A DNA stretch of 64,000 nucleotides from Streptomyces sp. B3I8. Lineage in GTDB: Bacteria > Actinomycetota > Actinomycetes > Streptomycetales > Streptomycetaceae. The stretch covers positions 2,245,501 through 2,309,500 of the forward strand of contig NZ_JAUSYN010000002.1 of assembly GCF_030816915.1 (NCBI RefSeq), in the 5' to 3' direction. Positions 36,008-45,208 of the stretch are shown here, in pieces (the stretch's first letter is position 1; each line of letters begins with the position of its first letter). Both the position numbers and the translations under genes were made by a program. The notes beneath the pieces are model-generated. The model saw nothing but the letters and a program-made list of their open reading frames with translations. It was not told the DNA's origin and searched no databases.

Positions 36008-37453
36008 CTAGAACGGTTCGAAGTCGTCGAACTCGCGGAGCGACTCGTCGCGCTCCGCGTCACGGTCCCGCCTGCGCTGCGCCGCCGGGCGCGGCGCCTC
36101 GAACCGGTGGTCCTCACCGCGCCGGCCCAGCATCTCCGCGCCGGCCGTCACCGTCGGCTCCCAGTCGAAGACGACCGCGTTGTCCTCCGGGCCGATGGCG
36201 ACGCCGTCGCCCGTGCGGGCGCCCGCCTTCATCAGCGCCTCTTCCACGCCGAGCCGGTTCAGCCGGTCGGCGAGGTAGCCGACGGCCTCGTCGTTGCTGA
36301 AGTCGGTCTGCCGCACCCAGCGCTCGGGCTTCTCGCCCCGCACCCGGAACAGCGGCTCGCCGTCGGCGTCCTCCGGGGTGACCGTGAAACCCGAGTCGTC
36401 GACGGCCTTGGGCCGGATGACGATACGGGTCGCCTCGTCCTTCGGCCGGGCCGCCCGCGCCTGCGCGACCAGCTCCGCCAGCGCGAAGGAGAGCTCCCTC
36501 AGCCCCATGTGGGCGACCGCGGACACCTCGAGGACACGGTAGCCGCGCGCCTCGAGGTCCGGCCGCACCATCTCGGCGAGGTCCTTGCCGTCGGGTACGT
36601 CGATCTTGTTGAGGACGACGACGCGGGGCCGGTCGTTCAGGCCGCCGTACTCGCGCAGCTCCGCCTCGATCGTGTCCAGGTCGGAGACCGGGTCGCGCTC
36701 GGACTCCAGGGTCGCGGTGTCCAGTACGTGCACCAGCACGCTGCACCGCTCCACGTGGCGCAGGAACTCAAGGCCCAGCCCCTTGCCCTGGCTGGCGCCC
36801 GGGATGAGCCCCGGCACGTCCGCGACGGTGTAGACGGTGGAGCCCGCCGTCACCACGCCCAGATTCGGGACCAGGGTCGTGAACGGGTAGTCGGCGATCT
36901 TCGGCTTCGCCGCGCTCAGCACGGAGATCAGCGAGGACTTGCCGGCGCTCGGGTAGCCGACCAGCGCCACGTCGGCGACGGTCTTCAGCTCCAGGACGAT
37001 CGTCTGGAGGTCGCCCGGCACGCCGAGCAGCGCGAAGCCGGGGGCCTTGCGCCGGGCGGAGGCCAGCGCCGCGTTGCCGAGGCCGCCACGGCCGCCCTGG
37101 GCGGCGACGTAGGACGTGCCGTGGCCGACGAGGTCGGCGAGGACGTTGCCCGCCGGGTCGAGGACCACGGTGCCGTCGGGGACGGGCAGGACCAGGTCCT
37201 GGCCGTCCTTGCCGGAGCGGTTGCCGCCCTCGCCGGGCTTGCCGTTGGTGGCCTTGCGGTGCGGGGAGTGGTGGTAGTCGAGCAGCGTGGTCACGGACTG
37301 GTCGACGGTGAGGATCACATCGCCGCCCCGGCCGCCGTTGCCGCCGTCCGGGCCGCCGAGCGGCTTGAACTTCTCACGGTGGACGGAGGCACAGCCGTGG
37401 CCCCCGTTACCCGCGGCGACGTGCAGCTCGACGCGGTCCACGAAGGTGGTCAT
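36008..37453 (-). CDS. obg: Obg/CgtA GTPase
   Basis: Large-subunit assembly and stress GTPase; in Streptomyces linked to the onset of development. 481 aa from ATG 37453 ([20 protein letters not shown]). Glycine-rich Obg fold ([15 protein letters not shown]), G1 [11 protein letters not shown]3 DVPGLI, G4 NKIDVP, then the OCT domain (residues about 330-420) and a charged tail ending DDFEPF. It is third in the rplU-rpmA-obg order typical of bacteria. Confidence 0.97.
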   Translation of the reverse strand: MTTFVDRVELHVAAGNGGHGCASVHREKFKPLGGPDGGNGGRGGDVILTVDQSVTTLLDYHHSPHRKATNGKPGEGGNRSGKDGQDLVLPVPDGTVVLDPAGNVLADLVGHGTSYVAAQGGRGGLGNAALASARRKAPGFALLGVPGDLQTIVLELKTVADVALVGYPSAGKSSLISVLSAAKPKIADYPFTTLVPNLGVVTAGSTVYTVADVPGLIPGASQGKGLGLEFLRHVERCSVLVHVLDTATLESERDPVSDLDTIEAELREYGGLNDRPRVVVLNKIDVPDGKDLAEMVRPDLEARGYRVLEVSAVAHMGLRELSFALAELVAQARAARPKDEATRIVIRPKAVDDSGFTVTPEDADGEPLFRVRGEKPERWVRQTDFSNDEAVGYLADRLNRLGVEEALMKAGARTGDGVAIGPEDNAVVFDWEPTVTAGAEMLGRRGEDHRFEAPRPAAQRRRDRDAERDESLREFDDFEPF

Positions 37454-37503
37454 GGTTCGGTGCCTCCAGTGAGCGGCGGAGCGCCGCGATAAAACGTACG
37501 AAT

Positions 37504-37563
37504 ACCTGTGGTGCGTATACCTGTGGTGCGTGTACCTGCGGTGTCGGCACCTGGGGTGCCTGT
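37504..37563. repeat. Four 15-bp tandem repeats upstream of obg
   Basis: Units acctgtggtgcgtat, acctgtggtgcgtgt, acctgcggtgtcggc and acctggggtgcctgt at 37504-37563, about 50 bp before the obg start and directly after the rpmA terminator. Could be iterated regulator sites or slippage. Confidence 0.65.
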
Positions 37564-37578
37564 GGTGCAACACGCGAA

Positions 37579-37617
37579 AGGCGGACCCGCTTCCCGACCG
37601 GGAAGTGAGGTCCGCCT
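37579..37617 (-). terminator. Terminator after rpmA
   Basis: Two-part hairpin: outer stem aggcggacc (37579-37587) with ggtccgcct (37609-37617), inner stem ttccc/gggaa. It lies 18 bp beyond the rpmA stop. It would partly uncouple obg from rplU-rpmA, so obg probably has its own promoter. Confidence 0.65.
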
Positions 37618-37634
37618 CTCGGGAAGACGTCCGG

Positions 37635-37889
37635 TCAGCCGACCGGGACGATGTTCACGACCTTGCGGCCACGGCTGGTGCCGAACTCCACCGCACCGGC
37701 CTGCAGCGCGAACAGCGTGTCGTCGCCGCCGCGGCCGACGCCGCTGCCCGGGTGGAAGTGGGTGCCGCGCTGGCGGACGATGATCTCACCGGCGTTCACG
37801 ACCTGACCGCCGTAGCGCTTCACGCCGAGCCGCTGGGCGTTGGAGTCGCGACCGTTCCGGGTGGACGATGCGCCCTTCTTGTGTGCCAT
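37635..37889 (-). CDS. rpmA: 50S ribosomal protein L27
   Basis: 84 aa, starting [28 protein letters not shown], the invariant L27 N-terminus that reaches the peptidyl-transferase centre. There is no cleavable N-terminal extension of the Firmicutes type. 14 bp downstream of rplU. Confidence 0.98.
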   Translation of the reverse strand: MAHKKGASSTRNGRDSNAQRLGVKRYGGQVVNAGEIIVRQRGTHFHPGSGVGRGGDDTLFALQAGAVEFGTSRGRKVVNIVPVG

Positions 37890-37903
37890 CTGTTCTCAGT
37901 CCC

Positions 37904-38224
37904 TTACTTCGCAGCCGCGGGGATCTCAGTGACCTTGATCGCCGTGTACTGCTGGCGGTGGCCCTGACGACGGCGGTAGCCGGTCTTGTTCTTGTAGCGC
38001 AGAATGTCGATCTTCTGGCCCTTGTGGTGGTCCACGACCTCGGCCTGGACCTTGATGCCGGCCAGCACCCACGGGTCGCTGGTCACAGCGTCGCCGTCGA
38101 CGACGAGCAGGGTCGAGAGCTCGACCGTGTCGCCAACCTTGGCGGTGGAAATCTTGTCAACCTCAACGATGTCGCCGACAGCAACCTTGTGCTGGCGACC
38201 ACCGCTGCGCACGATGGCGTACAC
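37904..38224 (-). CDS. rplU: 50S ribosomal protein L21
   Basis: 106 aa from GTG 38224 ([24 protein letters not shown]). The C-terminal [24 protein letters not shown] is the L21 signature. Upstream in-frame codons exist, but the family N-terminus fixes this start. First gene of rplU-rpmA. Confidence 0.97.
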   Translation of the reverse strand: MYAIVRSGGRQHKVAVGDIVEVDKISTAKVGDTVELSTLLVVDGDAVTSDPWVLAGIKVQAEVVDHHKGQKIDILRYKNKTGYRRRQGHRQQYTAIKVTEIPAAAK

Positions 38225-38436
38225 GCGGATCTCACTCTCTACGCTCGGGAACGGCACCCCCGCAGTCCAGCCGCCCGACAACACGGGCCGCCTCTCCGGC
38301 ACACACGGTGCCCCGGAGGAAAAGGGTTTACGGGGATGTGGCGTGCCACTCGACACGCCGACGGCCAAGGTTACGGGGCGCTTCCGACAGGGTCAAACCG
38401 AGCCCTCGGGGACCCGCGGAAGCCCTCCGCACGCAT

Positions 38437-38469
38437 GGTGGCCCACCCGCGAGCCGCGGGTGGGCCACC
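38437..38469 (-). terminator. Terminator after rne
   Basis: A perfect 14-bp stem, ggtggcccacccgc (38437-38450) and gcgggtgggccacc (38456-38469), loop gagcc, 20 bp past the rne stop. Confidence 0.75.
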
Positions 38470-38488
38470 GTCGTCGTACCGGCTCGGG

Positions 38489-41400
38489 TCAGTCGTCCGT
38501 GGACGCCGACACCGTCGGCTGGCCCGGTTCGGTCGCCGCGGCCGTCTTCTTCGCCGTCGCCTTCTTGGCCGTCGCCTTCTTCGTCGTCGTCTTCTTGGCG
38601 GCGGTCTTCTTCGCGGCGGTCTTCTTGGCCGTCGTCTTCTTCGTGGCGGCCTTCTTCGCCGTGGCCTTCTTGGCGGTCTTGCGGGCCGCTTTCTTGGCCG
38701 GGGCCGATTCGGCCCCTTCCGCCGCCTCGGCCGCCGGCTCCTCAGCCGTCGTGTCGGGCGCCGGCTCCGCCGGGGTCTCCGCGGCCGGTACGACCACGAC
38801 GGCCGCGTCCTCGGACGAGGTGGGCGCGGTGGCCTTGCGGACGGCACGGCGGCGCGGACGGGCCGGGGCGGCGCTCTCGGCGGACGGCTCCGGCCGCTCG
38901 GCCGGCTCCTGCGCCGCCGCCTGCTCCGGCTCGGGCACCCGCACCGGCGCGGGCGCCGGCTCGGTGACCGTCACCACGGCCTCCTCGGGGGCGGTCACCG
39001 GCGCCGACACCTTGCGGGTCGCCCGGCGGCGTGTACGCCCCTTGGGCGCGGCCGGTGCGGCCTCCTCGGGGGCCGCGGCGGCGTCGGCGGCCTCGATCAC
39101 CGGGTCCTCCGCGGCGGCCGGCTCGGCGTGCGCGGCGGCGGCCGGTTCCTGGCTCACCGGACGCGCGGTCTCCTCCTCGACGGTGACGTCCTGCGCCGTC
39201 GGCGCCTCCGTACCGGCCCGCTTCGGGGCACCCGCGGGGGCGGAGGACCGCCGGGTCGCCCGGCGCCGCGAACGGCCCCGGGTGGCCGCGGCCTCCGCCT
39301 CGGCGACGCTGCTGTACAGCTCCTCGTCGGGCGCGAAGACCTCCTGGACCTCGGCCGCGACGGCGCGCTGCCGCTCCGGCTCGGGCTCGGCCTCCTCGAC
39401 CGCCGTCGCCGGCTCGTGCTCGTGCGTCTCGTGCTCGTGCGGCTGGTCGGCCCCGCCGCGGCCGCGCTTGCGGCGCTTTCCGCCGCCACCACCGCCACCG
39501 CCGGACACGCTCGGCTGGTCCAGGTGCACGATGACGCCGCGCCCGTTGCAGTGCACGCAGGTCTCGGAGAAGGACTCCAGCAGGCCCTGGCCGACCCGCT
39601 TGCGGGTCATCTGCACCAGGCCCAGCGAGGTCACCTCGGCGACCTGGTGCTTCGTCCGGTCCCGGCCCAGGCACTCCAGCAGGCGCCGCAGCACCAGGTC
39701 CCGGTTGGACTCCAGCACCATGTCGATGAAGTCGATGACGATGATGCCGCCGAGGTCGCGCAGCCGGAGCTGGCGCACGATCTCCTCGGCCGCCTCCAGG
39801 TTGTTCCTGGTGACGGTCTCCTCGAGGTTGCCGCCCTGACCGGTGAACTTGCCGGTGTTGACGTCGATGACGACCATCGCCTCGGTCCGGTCGATCACCA
39901 GCGACCCGCCGCTGGGCAGCCAGACCTTGCGGTCCAGCGCCTTGGCGAGCTGCTCGTCGATCCGGTACGTGGCGAAGACGTCGGTCTCGCTGGTCCAGCG
40001 CGACAGACGCGGCGCGAGGTCCGGCGCGACGTGGGCGACGTAACCGTGGATGGTCTCCCAGGCCTCGTCGCCGCTGACGACGACCTTGGAGAAGTCCTCG
40101 TTGAAGATGTCCCGCACGACCCGGACGGTCATGTCCGGCTCGCCGTACAGCAGCGTCGGCGCGTTGCCGCCGTTGCGCGACTTCTTCTTGATCTCCTCCC
40201 ACTGCGCCTGGAGCCGCTCGACGTCGCGGCGCAGCTCGTCCTCGCTGGCGCCCTCGGCGGCGGTGCGCACGATGACGCCCGCGTCCTCGGGGACGACCTT
40301 CTTGAGGATGCTCTTCAGGCGGGCCCGCTCGGTGTCGGGCAGCTTGCGGCTGATGCCGGTCATCGAGCCCTCGGGCACGTAGACCAGGTAGCGGCCGGGC
40401 AGCGAGACCTGGCTGGTGAGACGGGCGCCCTTGTGGCCGATCGGGTCCTTGGTGACCTGGACCAGCACGGACTGCCCGGACTTCAGCGCGGACTCGATGC
40501 GGCGCGGCCCGCCCGACATGCCGAGCGCACCGAAGTTGACCTCGCCGGCATAGAGCACGGCGTTGCGGCCCTTGCCGATGTCGATGAAGGCGGCCTCCAT
40601 CGACGGCAGCACGTTCTGCACCTTGCCGAGGTAGACGTTGCCGACGTACGAGACGGCCTGTTCCTTGTTGACGTAGTGCTCCACGAGCACGTTGTCCTCG
40701 AGGACGCCGATCTGCGTGCGCTCGCCGCTCTGCCGGACCACCATCACGCGCTCGACGGCCTCGCGGCGGGCCAGGAACTCGGCCTCGGTGATGATCGGGA
40801 CGCGCCGACGGCCCTGCTCGCGGCCCTCGCGGCGGCGCTGCTTCTTGGCCTCCAGCCGCGTGGAGCCCCTGATGGACTGCACCTCGTCGATCGCCTCGCT
40901 CGCCTTGCGGGGCTCGCGGACCTTGACGACCGTGCGCTCGGGGTCGTCGGTGGAGAGCTCGCCCTCGCCCGAGCCGTCACCGGCGCGGCGACGGCGACGG
41001 CGGCGCCGACGGGTACCGCTGGAGCCACCGCCCTGGTCGCCGCGGAAGTCGTCCTCCGCCTCCTCGGCGTCCTCTGCCGCGTCCTCGGCGTCCTGCGCCG
41101 CCTGCGTCGCGGCGACGTCCTCGCCCTCGGCCTCGTCCGTGTCGTCCGCGTCGTTGGCGTCCGTGTCGCCGTCGGCGGCCTCGCCCCGGCGGCGTCGGCG
41201 GCCACCGCGGCGGCGGCGCCGACGGGAGCCGGTCTCCTCGTTGTCGTCGCCGTCGGCGGAGTCCTCGGCTGTCCCGGCCTCGTCCTCCTCGGGCTCCTCG
41301 TCCCTCTCCGCGGGCTGCGCGGCGGCCTGCGGCGCCTCGTCGCCCTCGGCACCCCCGCGGCGGCGACGGCGACGACGCGAACCGCCGGTCTCCTCCTCGG

Positions 41401-42829
41401 TGACGGGCGCGGCGAGCTCGACGGGCTGCTCGGGCCGTTCCTGCGGCTCCTGCCGCTCCTGCCGGGCCTCGGCGGCCGCTGCGGCGGCGGCGCGCTCCGG
41501 GGTCTGGAACATCGGCTCGGTGAACACGGGCGCCTGGAAGACGGCGACGGCGGGCCGCTTGGGCCGCCGCGTGTCCTCGTCCGTTCCCTCGTCCGTTCCC
41601 TCGACCGCGCCCTTGCGGCCCGCGGGCTGCGCGGGGGCGGCGAAGCCGGTGGCGGCCTTGCGCACGGCGCGGCGCCGACGGCGGGGGCCGGTCTCCTCGG
41701 CGGCGAGGGCGTCACCGATCTCGGGCGGCGCGGGGAGCGAACCCGGCTCCGACCCGGCGGCATCGGCCGCGGTGTCGGCGGCGCGACGCCTGCCGCGTCC
41801 GGCCCGGGGGGTCTCGGCGCCGGGACCGGCGGTCTCGGAGGACTCGGAGGACTCGGCGGAGTCCTGAGCGTCGTCGGCGGTCACGGGCGCCTCCACGCGC
41901 TCATCGGGGGCGCCGGCGGGCGCGGAGGCCCGACGGGTGGCGCGGCGACGGCTGCGACGAGGAGCGACGTCCTCGTCCTCGGCCGCCCGGAGAGCGGGAA
42001 CGGCCTCGACGGACACCTCGGCGGCGACGGGCGTCTCCGCGGTGACCGGGGTCTCGGCGACGGAAGCGGTCCCGTCGGACGTGTCCGTCGCGTCGGTCGC
42101 GGCAGGCGCCTGCGGGGCAGCGGTGGGCGCGGACACCCGACGCGTCGCACGACGGCGCGCACGCGGCGGAGCGGCCTCGGCGGACGCCTCGCTCGCGGCG
42201 TCGACGTCGACGGGGACCGCCGCGGCGGTCTCCTCGCCGTCGGCGGCGGGAGTCACGGCAGGGGTCTTTTCGCCGGTGGCGGGTGCCTCGGCGGTCGTCT
42301 GCGGGGCAGCGGTGGGCGCGGACACCCGACGCGTCGCACGACGGCGCGCACGCGGCGGAGCGGCCTCGGCGGACGCGTCGGTCGCGGCCGGGACCTCCCC
42401 GGTCGCTTCGGTCGCCACGGCCGCTTCGGTTCCGGCGCCGCTGTCGGCGGCCGGCGGTGTCACCGTCGTCTCGGCGGCGGTGACCTCGGCCCCCTCGGGG
42501 GTCCCGGCCGGAGCGGACACCCGGCGTGTCGCGCGGCGCCGCGTACGCGGCGGAGCGGCGTCGGCGGACGAGGCCGCCTCTTCCGCGGCGGCGTCGCTCA
42601 CCGCAGCCGTCTCCGTGCCGGCGAGGTCCGCCTCTTCGGCGTCGTCCTCCACGGCCGGCGGCGCGGTCTGCGTGATCTCGGCGGTCGTCTCCGACGCCGC
42701 GACCGGCGGCCCCGCGGGGCGGGACGCGGCGCGGCGTCGACGGCGCGGCGGCAGGGTGTCGCTCGGAGTGCCGGAAACGCTGGGGTTGTCGGTTGTGGAA
42801 CCCTCGGTGGGTTCGGTCGGTTCGAGCAT
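38489..42829 (-). CDS. rne: Ribonuclease E/G (RNase ES type)
   Basis: 1446 aa from ATG 42829 (MLEPTEPTEGSTTDNPS; GGGAGA upstream). The catalytic core is in the middle (residues about 680-1110): S1 domain (QIGVLEDNVLVEHYV), catalytic acidic motifs VVIDVNTGKF (Asp989) and VIDFIDM, and the Zn-link CVHCNGRG (Cys1091, Cys1094) needed for tetramers. Both flanking arms are disordered. Basic repeats of the form RRRATRRVSAP occur at residues 97, 162, 225 and 294 in the N-arm and 1188 and 1267 in the C-arm, with degenerate copies near 384 and 1326. The C-terminal tail at about 1378-1430 is histone-H1-like (AKKxxAKK). Core-in-the-middle architecture is the actinobacterial RNase ES plan. It initiates mRNA and rRNA processing and scaffolds PNPase. 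Confidence 0.96.
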   Translation of the reverse strand: MLEPTEPTEGSTTDNPSVSGTPSDTLPPRRRRRAASRPAGPPVAASETTAEITQTAPPAVEDDAEEADLAGTETAAVSDAAAEEAASSADAAPPRTRRRATRRVSAPAGTPEGAEVTAAETTVTPPAADSGAGTEAAVATEATGEVPAATDASAEAAPPRARRRATRRVSAPTAAPQTTAEAPATGEKTPAVTPAADGEETAAAVPVDVDAASEASAEAAPPRARRRATRRVSAPTAAPQAPAATDATDTSDGTASVAETPVTAETPVAAEVSVEAVPALRAAEDEDVAPRRSRRRATRRASAPAGAPDERVEAPVTADDAQDSAESSESSETAGPGAETPRAGRGRRRAADTAADAAGSEPGSLPAPPEIGDALAAEETGPRRRRRAVRKAATGFAAPAQPAGRKGAVEGTDEGTDEDTRRPKRPAVAVFQAPVFTEPMFQTPERAAAAAAAEARQERQEPQERPEQPVELAAPVTEEETGGSRRRRRRRGGAEGDEAPQAAAQPAERDEEPEEDEAGTAEDSADGDDNEETGSRRRRRRGGRRRRRGEAADGDTDANDADDTDEAEGEDVAATQAAQDAEDAAEDAEEAEDDFRGDQGGGSSGTRRRRRRRRRAGDGSGEGELSTDDPERTVVKVREPRKASEAIDEVQSIRGSTRLEAKKQRRREGREQGRRRVPIITEAEFLARREAVERVMVVRQSGERTQIGVLEDNVLVEHYVNKEQAVSYVGNVYLGKVQNVLPSMEAAFIDIGKGRNAVLYAGEVNFGALGMSGGPRRIESALKSGQSVLVQVTKDPIGHKGARLTSQVSLPGRYLVYVPEGSMTGISRKLPDTERARLKSILKKVVPEDAGVIVRTAAEGASEDELRRDVERLQAQWEEIKKKSRNGGNAPTLLYGEPDMTVRVVRDIFNEDFSKVVVSGDEAWETIHGYVAHVAPDLAPRLSRWTSETDVFATYRIDEQLAKALDRKVWLPSGGSLVIDRTEAMVVIDVNTGKFTGQGGNLEETVTRNNLEAAEEIVRQLRLRDLGGIIVIDFIDMVLESNRDLVLRRLLECLGRDRTKHQVAEVTSLGLVQMTRKRVGQGLLESFSETCVHCNGRGVIVHLDQPSVSGGGGGGGGKRRKRGRGGADQPHEHETHEHEPATAVEEAEPEPERQRAVAAEVQEVFAPDEELYSSVAEAEAAATRGRSRRRATRRSSAPAGAPKRAGTEAPTAQDVTVEEETARPVSQEPAAAAHAEPAAAEDPVIEAADAAAAPEEAAPAAPKGRTRRRATRKVSAPVTAPEEAVVTVTEPAPAPVRVPEPEQAAAQEPAERPEPSAESAAPARPRRRAVRKATAPTSSEDAAVVVVPAAETPAEPAPDTTAEEPAAEAAEGAESAPAKKAARKTAKKATAKKAATKKTTAKKTAAKKTAAKKTTTKKATAKKATAKKTAAATEPGQPTVSASTDD
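42110..42187 (-). repeat. 78-bp perfect direct repeat in rne, copy 1
   Basis: Identical to 42299-42376, offset 189 bp (63 codons, in frame). It encodes the AAPPRARRRATRRVSAPTAAPQ unit of the N-terminal arm. A deletion or duplication here would stay in frame. Confidence 0.9.
42299..42376 (-). repeat. 78-bp perfect direct repeat in rne, copy 2
   Basis: Partner of 42110-42187. Complete nucleotide identity, including third positions, points to recent duplication or gene conversion rather than protein-level selection alone. Confidence 0.9.
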
Positions 42830-43074
42830 GCGGGCGTATCTCCCGTCAGGCTTCCGGGCGCCCCGCCTGGTCCGGCAGTGCCGGTGACGTCCGCGGCTCG
42901 CGCGATGCGCGCCTGCCGCCGTCCGGGGCGCGGGCGCCACTCGGAAGCTGTCTGTGTCCTGTCTCGCCGGTTCCGTACCCCTTTTTGTGCACGGCCTGGC
43001 GAAAGTCTTGTGGTCGGTGCGCTGCCCGACCCAGGTGGCTCCCGAGTACGAGGGCGGCGCTACGACGTCCGTCC

Positions 43075-43863
43075 CTACGCGGAACCTTCCGGCACCAGCG
43101 CCGACGCGGCGGTTTCGGCGGCCCCCACTGAAGTGGCCGGGGCGGCCGTGATCGCCTCGCGGTCGGGCGCGAGCGGGTCGGTCACCGTGCCGGTCTCTTC
43201 ATCGAGCAGCCCCTGCGCCAGCCTGGTCACCGCTGCGGGGACCGGCGGCGCCAGGTCGGCCACGGCGCGGAGACCGGACAGGACGTCGTCGGGTCGTACG
43301 GCAGGCGTCACGTGCCGAACAACCAGCCGCAGTATCGCACAGGGCCGGTCGTTCGGCCTATCGGCCTGTGGAGGGTGCGCTTCGAGCCGAGTCACGGCCG
43401 GACGCGCGTCGAAGGTGCGCAGGCCGTTCTTCGTACGGCGCTGGACCTCTACGGTCCCGGCCGCGGTGAAGGCCGCGACCGCGCGTTCGGCGTCCGCGGG
43501 CGCCACGCCGTCCAGGCGCAACTCCCACACGGAAGCCGTGAGCCGGTCGGCGAGACCCGGGGTGCGGGCCTCCACCGCCTCGAGCACGTCGAGCCCGGTG
43601 GGCAGCGACACGTCGAGGAGTTCGCGCAGGGTCTCCGGGTCCCGCGGCTCGGTGAGCGCGATCTCCAGATACTCCGCCTCACTGCCCGTGCCGGTGGGTG
43701 CGGCATTGGCGTACGACACCTTCGGATGCGGCGTGAACCCCGCCGAGTACGCCATGGGTACCTCGGCGCGGCGCAGGGCACGCTCGAAGGCGCGCTGGAA
43801 GTCACGGTGGCTGGTGAACCGGAGGCGGCCGCGCTTGGTGTAACGCAGTCGAATGCGCTGCAC
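43075..43863 (-). CDS. Radical-SAM-linked protein (TIGR03936/DUF2344)
   Basis: 262 aa from GTG 43863. The block RIRLRYTKRGRLRFTSHRDFQRAFERALRRAEVPMAYSAGFTPHPKVSYANA is the family signature. These proteins are encoded next to, or fused to, a B12-binding radical SAM protein of the TIGR03960 type; here that partner is at 52531-54471. Reaction unknown. A better-placed start may be the in-frame CTG at 43905 (GKRQPEGPPPAPAVQ...), which has gaagga 8 nt upstream while the GTG has none. Confidence 0.88.
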   Translation of the reverse strand: MQRIRLRYTKRGRLRFTSHRDFQRAFERALRRAEVPMAYSAGFTPHPKVSYANAAPTGTGSEAEYLEIALTEPRDPETLRELLDVSLPTGLDVLEAVEARTPGLADRLTASVWELRLDGVAPADAERAVAAFTAAGTVEVQRRTKNGLRTFDARPAVTRLEAHPPQADRPNDRPCAILRLVVRHVTPAVRPDDVLSGLRAVADLAPPVPAAVTRLAQGLLDEETGTVTDPLAPDREAITAAPATSVGAAETAASALVPEGSA

Positions 43864-43909
43864 CGCGGGTGCGGGCGGCGGGCCTTCGGGCTGTCGCTTG
43901 CCCAGTGTC

Positions 43910-45172
43910 CTAGTCCTTCGTGAGAGCGGTCGTCCTTTTCTCCAGGGTACGTGTCCCGTCGGCCCCGGGTTCCCCGCGGACCGCCTCCCGCCGCTTCGCG
44001 GGCTCGCCGAACAGGGCCCGGCGCAGGTCGGCGCGGGTCTGCCGGGCGGTCTCACGTGCCGCGGCGAGCGCTTGACGTACCACGCGGCCCGCACCGCGCG
44101 CGGCCTCGGCGGCGGGCCGCAGCACCCCGTCGCGCACCAGGTGTCCGACGGGGGTGAGCAGCCGGCGGTAGGCCCAGCGGGCCGGCACCGCGACCGTCCA
44201 TCGCAGGAGCGCGCGCAGGAACCGCCCCACGGCGAGCGACACGTGCCCCGCGACGCGCCAGGCATGCCCCAGCGCGGCGGCGAGCTCGCGTCCGACGACC
44301 GCGAGCACCCGGCCGACAGCCGCGAGCCCCCGGCCCACCGGCACGAGCAGCCACCGCCACACGGCGAACGCCGGCAGCACGAGCAGCAGGCGCGCGGCCC
44401 AGTACAGGACGAAGCCGATCCCCGCGGCGCTCGTCCGCACAAGCCACAGCAGCGCGCGCACGCACCGGACGAGCCCGTGGCCGGCGGGTATGAGCAGGTA
44501 CCGGTACAGCCACCGTGCCGGAACGACCACCAGCCACCGTGCCGGGACGATCACCAACCACCGCACGAGCCACACCACCGCGTGACCGCACGGGGTCAGC
44601 GCCCGCGCATACAGCCATCCGAGCCCGGCCGCCACCCCGCGCCCCACCCACACCAGCGCGGCTCCGACACCCCGCAGCACCCACGCCACACCGGCGCCGA
44701 CCCCCCGCAGTACCCAGGCGAGCCCCGCACCGACGCCACGCAGCGCGCGGGCGGCACCGCGTCCGACCGGTCCGAGGACACTGCCGTACAGCCACACCGC
44801 CGGTATGACCAGCAGCACCCGCCCCAGCCACCCCAGCCCCGCGCCGACCGGCACAAGTACGTACCGCCACAGCGCCACCCACGGCCACACGAACAGCGCC
44901 CGCCCCGCCCACGACAGCCCCCGTCCCAGCGGACGCAGCACCGCACGGTGCAGCAGCCGACCCCCGGCGACGAGCACGTCCCACGCCATCCTCAGCGGCA
45001 CGACCAGCACAAACACCACGATCCGCACCGGCAGGCGCACGGCCACGACGAGGCACCCCTCGCCGCCCGGCGCCACCGGCTCGCGCACCGCGGGCTTCAC
45101 CGTCTCCCCGCTCTCGCCCGACTCCGCGTTCCTGCCCGGCTCCCCCACCACTCGCACCTCTCCCCCGTTCAA
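43910..45172 (-). CDS. Hydrophobic repeat protein, LxPxGxGL and 11-residue repeats
   Basis: 420 aa, not recognised. After a polar first 40 residues nearly the whole chain is hydrophobic but studded with Arg, Trp and Gly. A motif of the form (V/L)Lx-P-x-G-x-GL recurs at residues about 78, 105, 132, 191, 226, 275 and 338. Residues 145-188 are four tandem 11-mers (RGVGAGLAWVL, RGVGAGVAWVL, RGVGAALVWVG, RGVAAGLGWLY). The region 205-225 repeats WLVIVPARWLVVVPARWL. The C-terminus is a basic helix (residues about 355-420). The arginine every 11 residues makes normal membrane helices awkward; amphipathic or re-entrant helices lying on a membrane are plausible. It sits between the Mrr-TerD gene (36 bp upstream) and the TIGR03936 gene (its start overlaps or follows within 50 bp), same strand. 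Confidence 0.75.
   Translation of the reverse strand: MNGGEVRVVGEPGRNAESGESGETVKPAVREPVAPGGEGCLVVAVRLPVRIVVFVLVVPLRMAWDVLVAGGRLLHRAVLRPLGRGLSWAGRALFVWPWVALWRYVLVPVGAGLGWLGRVLLVIPAVWLYGSVLGPVGRGAARALRGVGAGLAWVLRGVGAGVAWVLRGVGAALVWVGRGVAAGLGWLYARALTPCGHAVVWLVRWLVIVPARWLVVVPARWLYRYLLIPAGHGLVRCVRALLWLVRTSAAGIGFVLYWAARLLLVLPAFAVWRWLLVPVGRGLAAVGRVLAVVGRELAAALGHAWRVAGHVSLAVGRFLRALLRWTVAVPARWAYRRLLTPVGHLVRDGVLRPAAEAARGAGRVVRQALAAARETARQTRADLRRALFGEPAKRREAVRGEPGADGTRTLEKRTTALTKD
44609..44740 (-). repeat. Four 33-bp tandem repeats
   Basis: In-frame repeats coding the four 11-residue units at residues 145-188 of the hydrophobic repeat protein. Nucleotide identity between units is partial, so they are not very recent. 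Confidence 0.75.
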
Positions 45173-45208
45173 CGCGCGCTCCCCCGCTCCACGTCCACTA
45201 CGTCACGG

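Noticed and set aside
37504-37563. Possible CRISPR array
   Set aside because: 15-bp units abut directly with no spacers and no cas genes; a simple tandem repeat.
37868-43843. About 2000-codon open frame antisense to rplU, rne and the TIGR03936 gene
   Set aside because: Runs across three confident genes and their terminators; low-complexity product; an artefact of high third-position GC.
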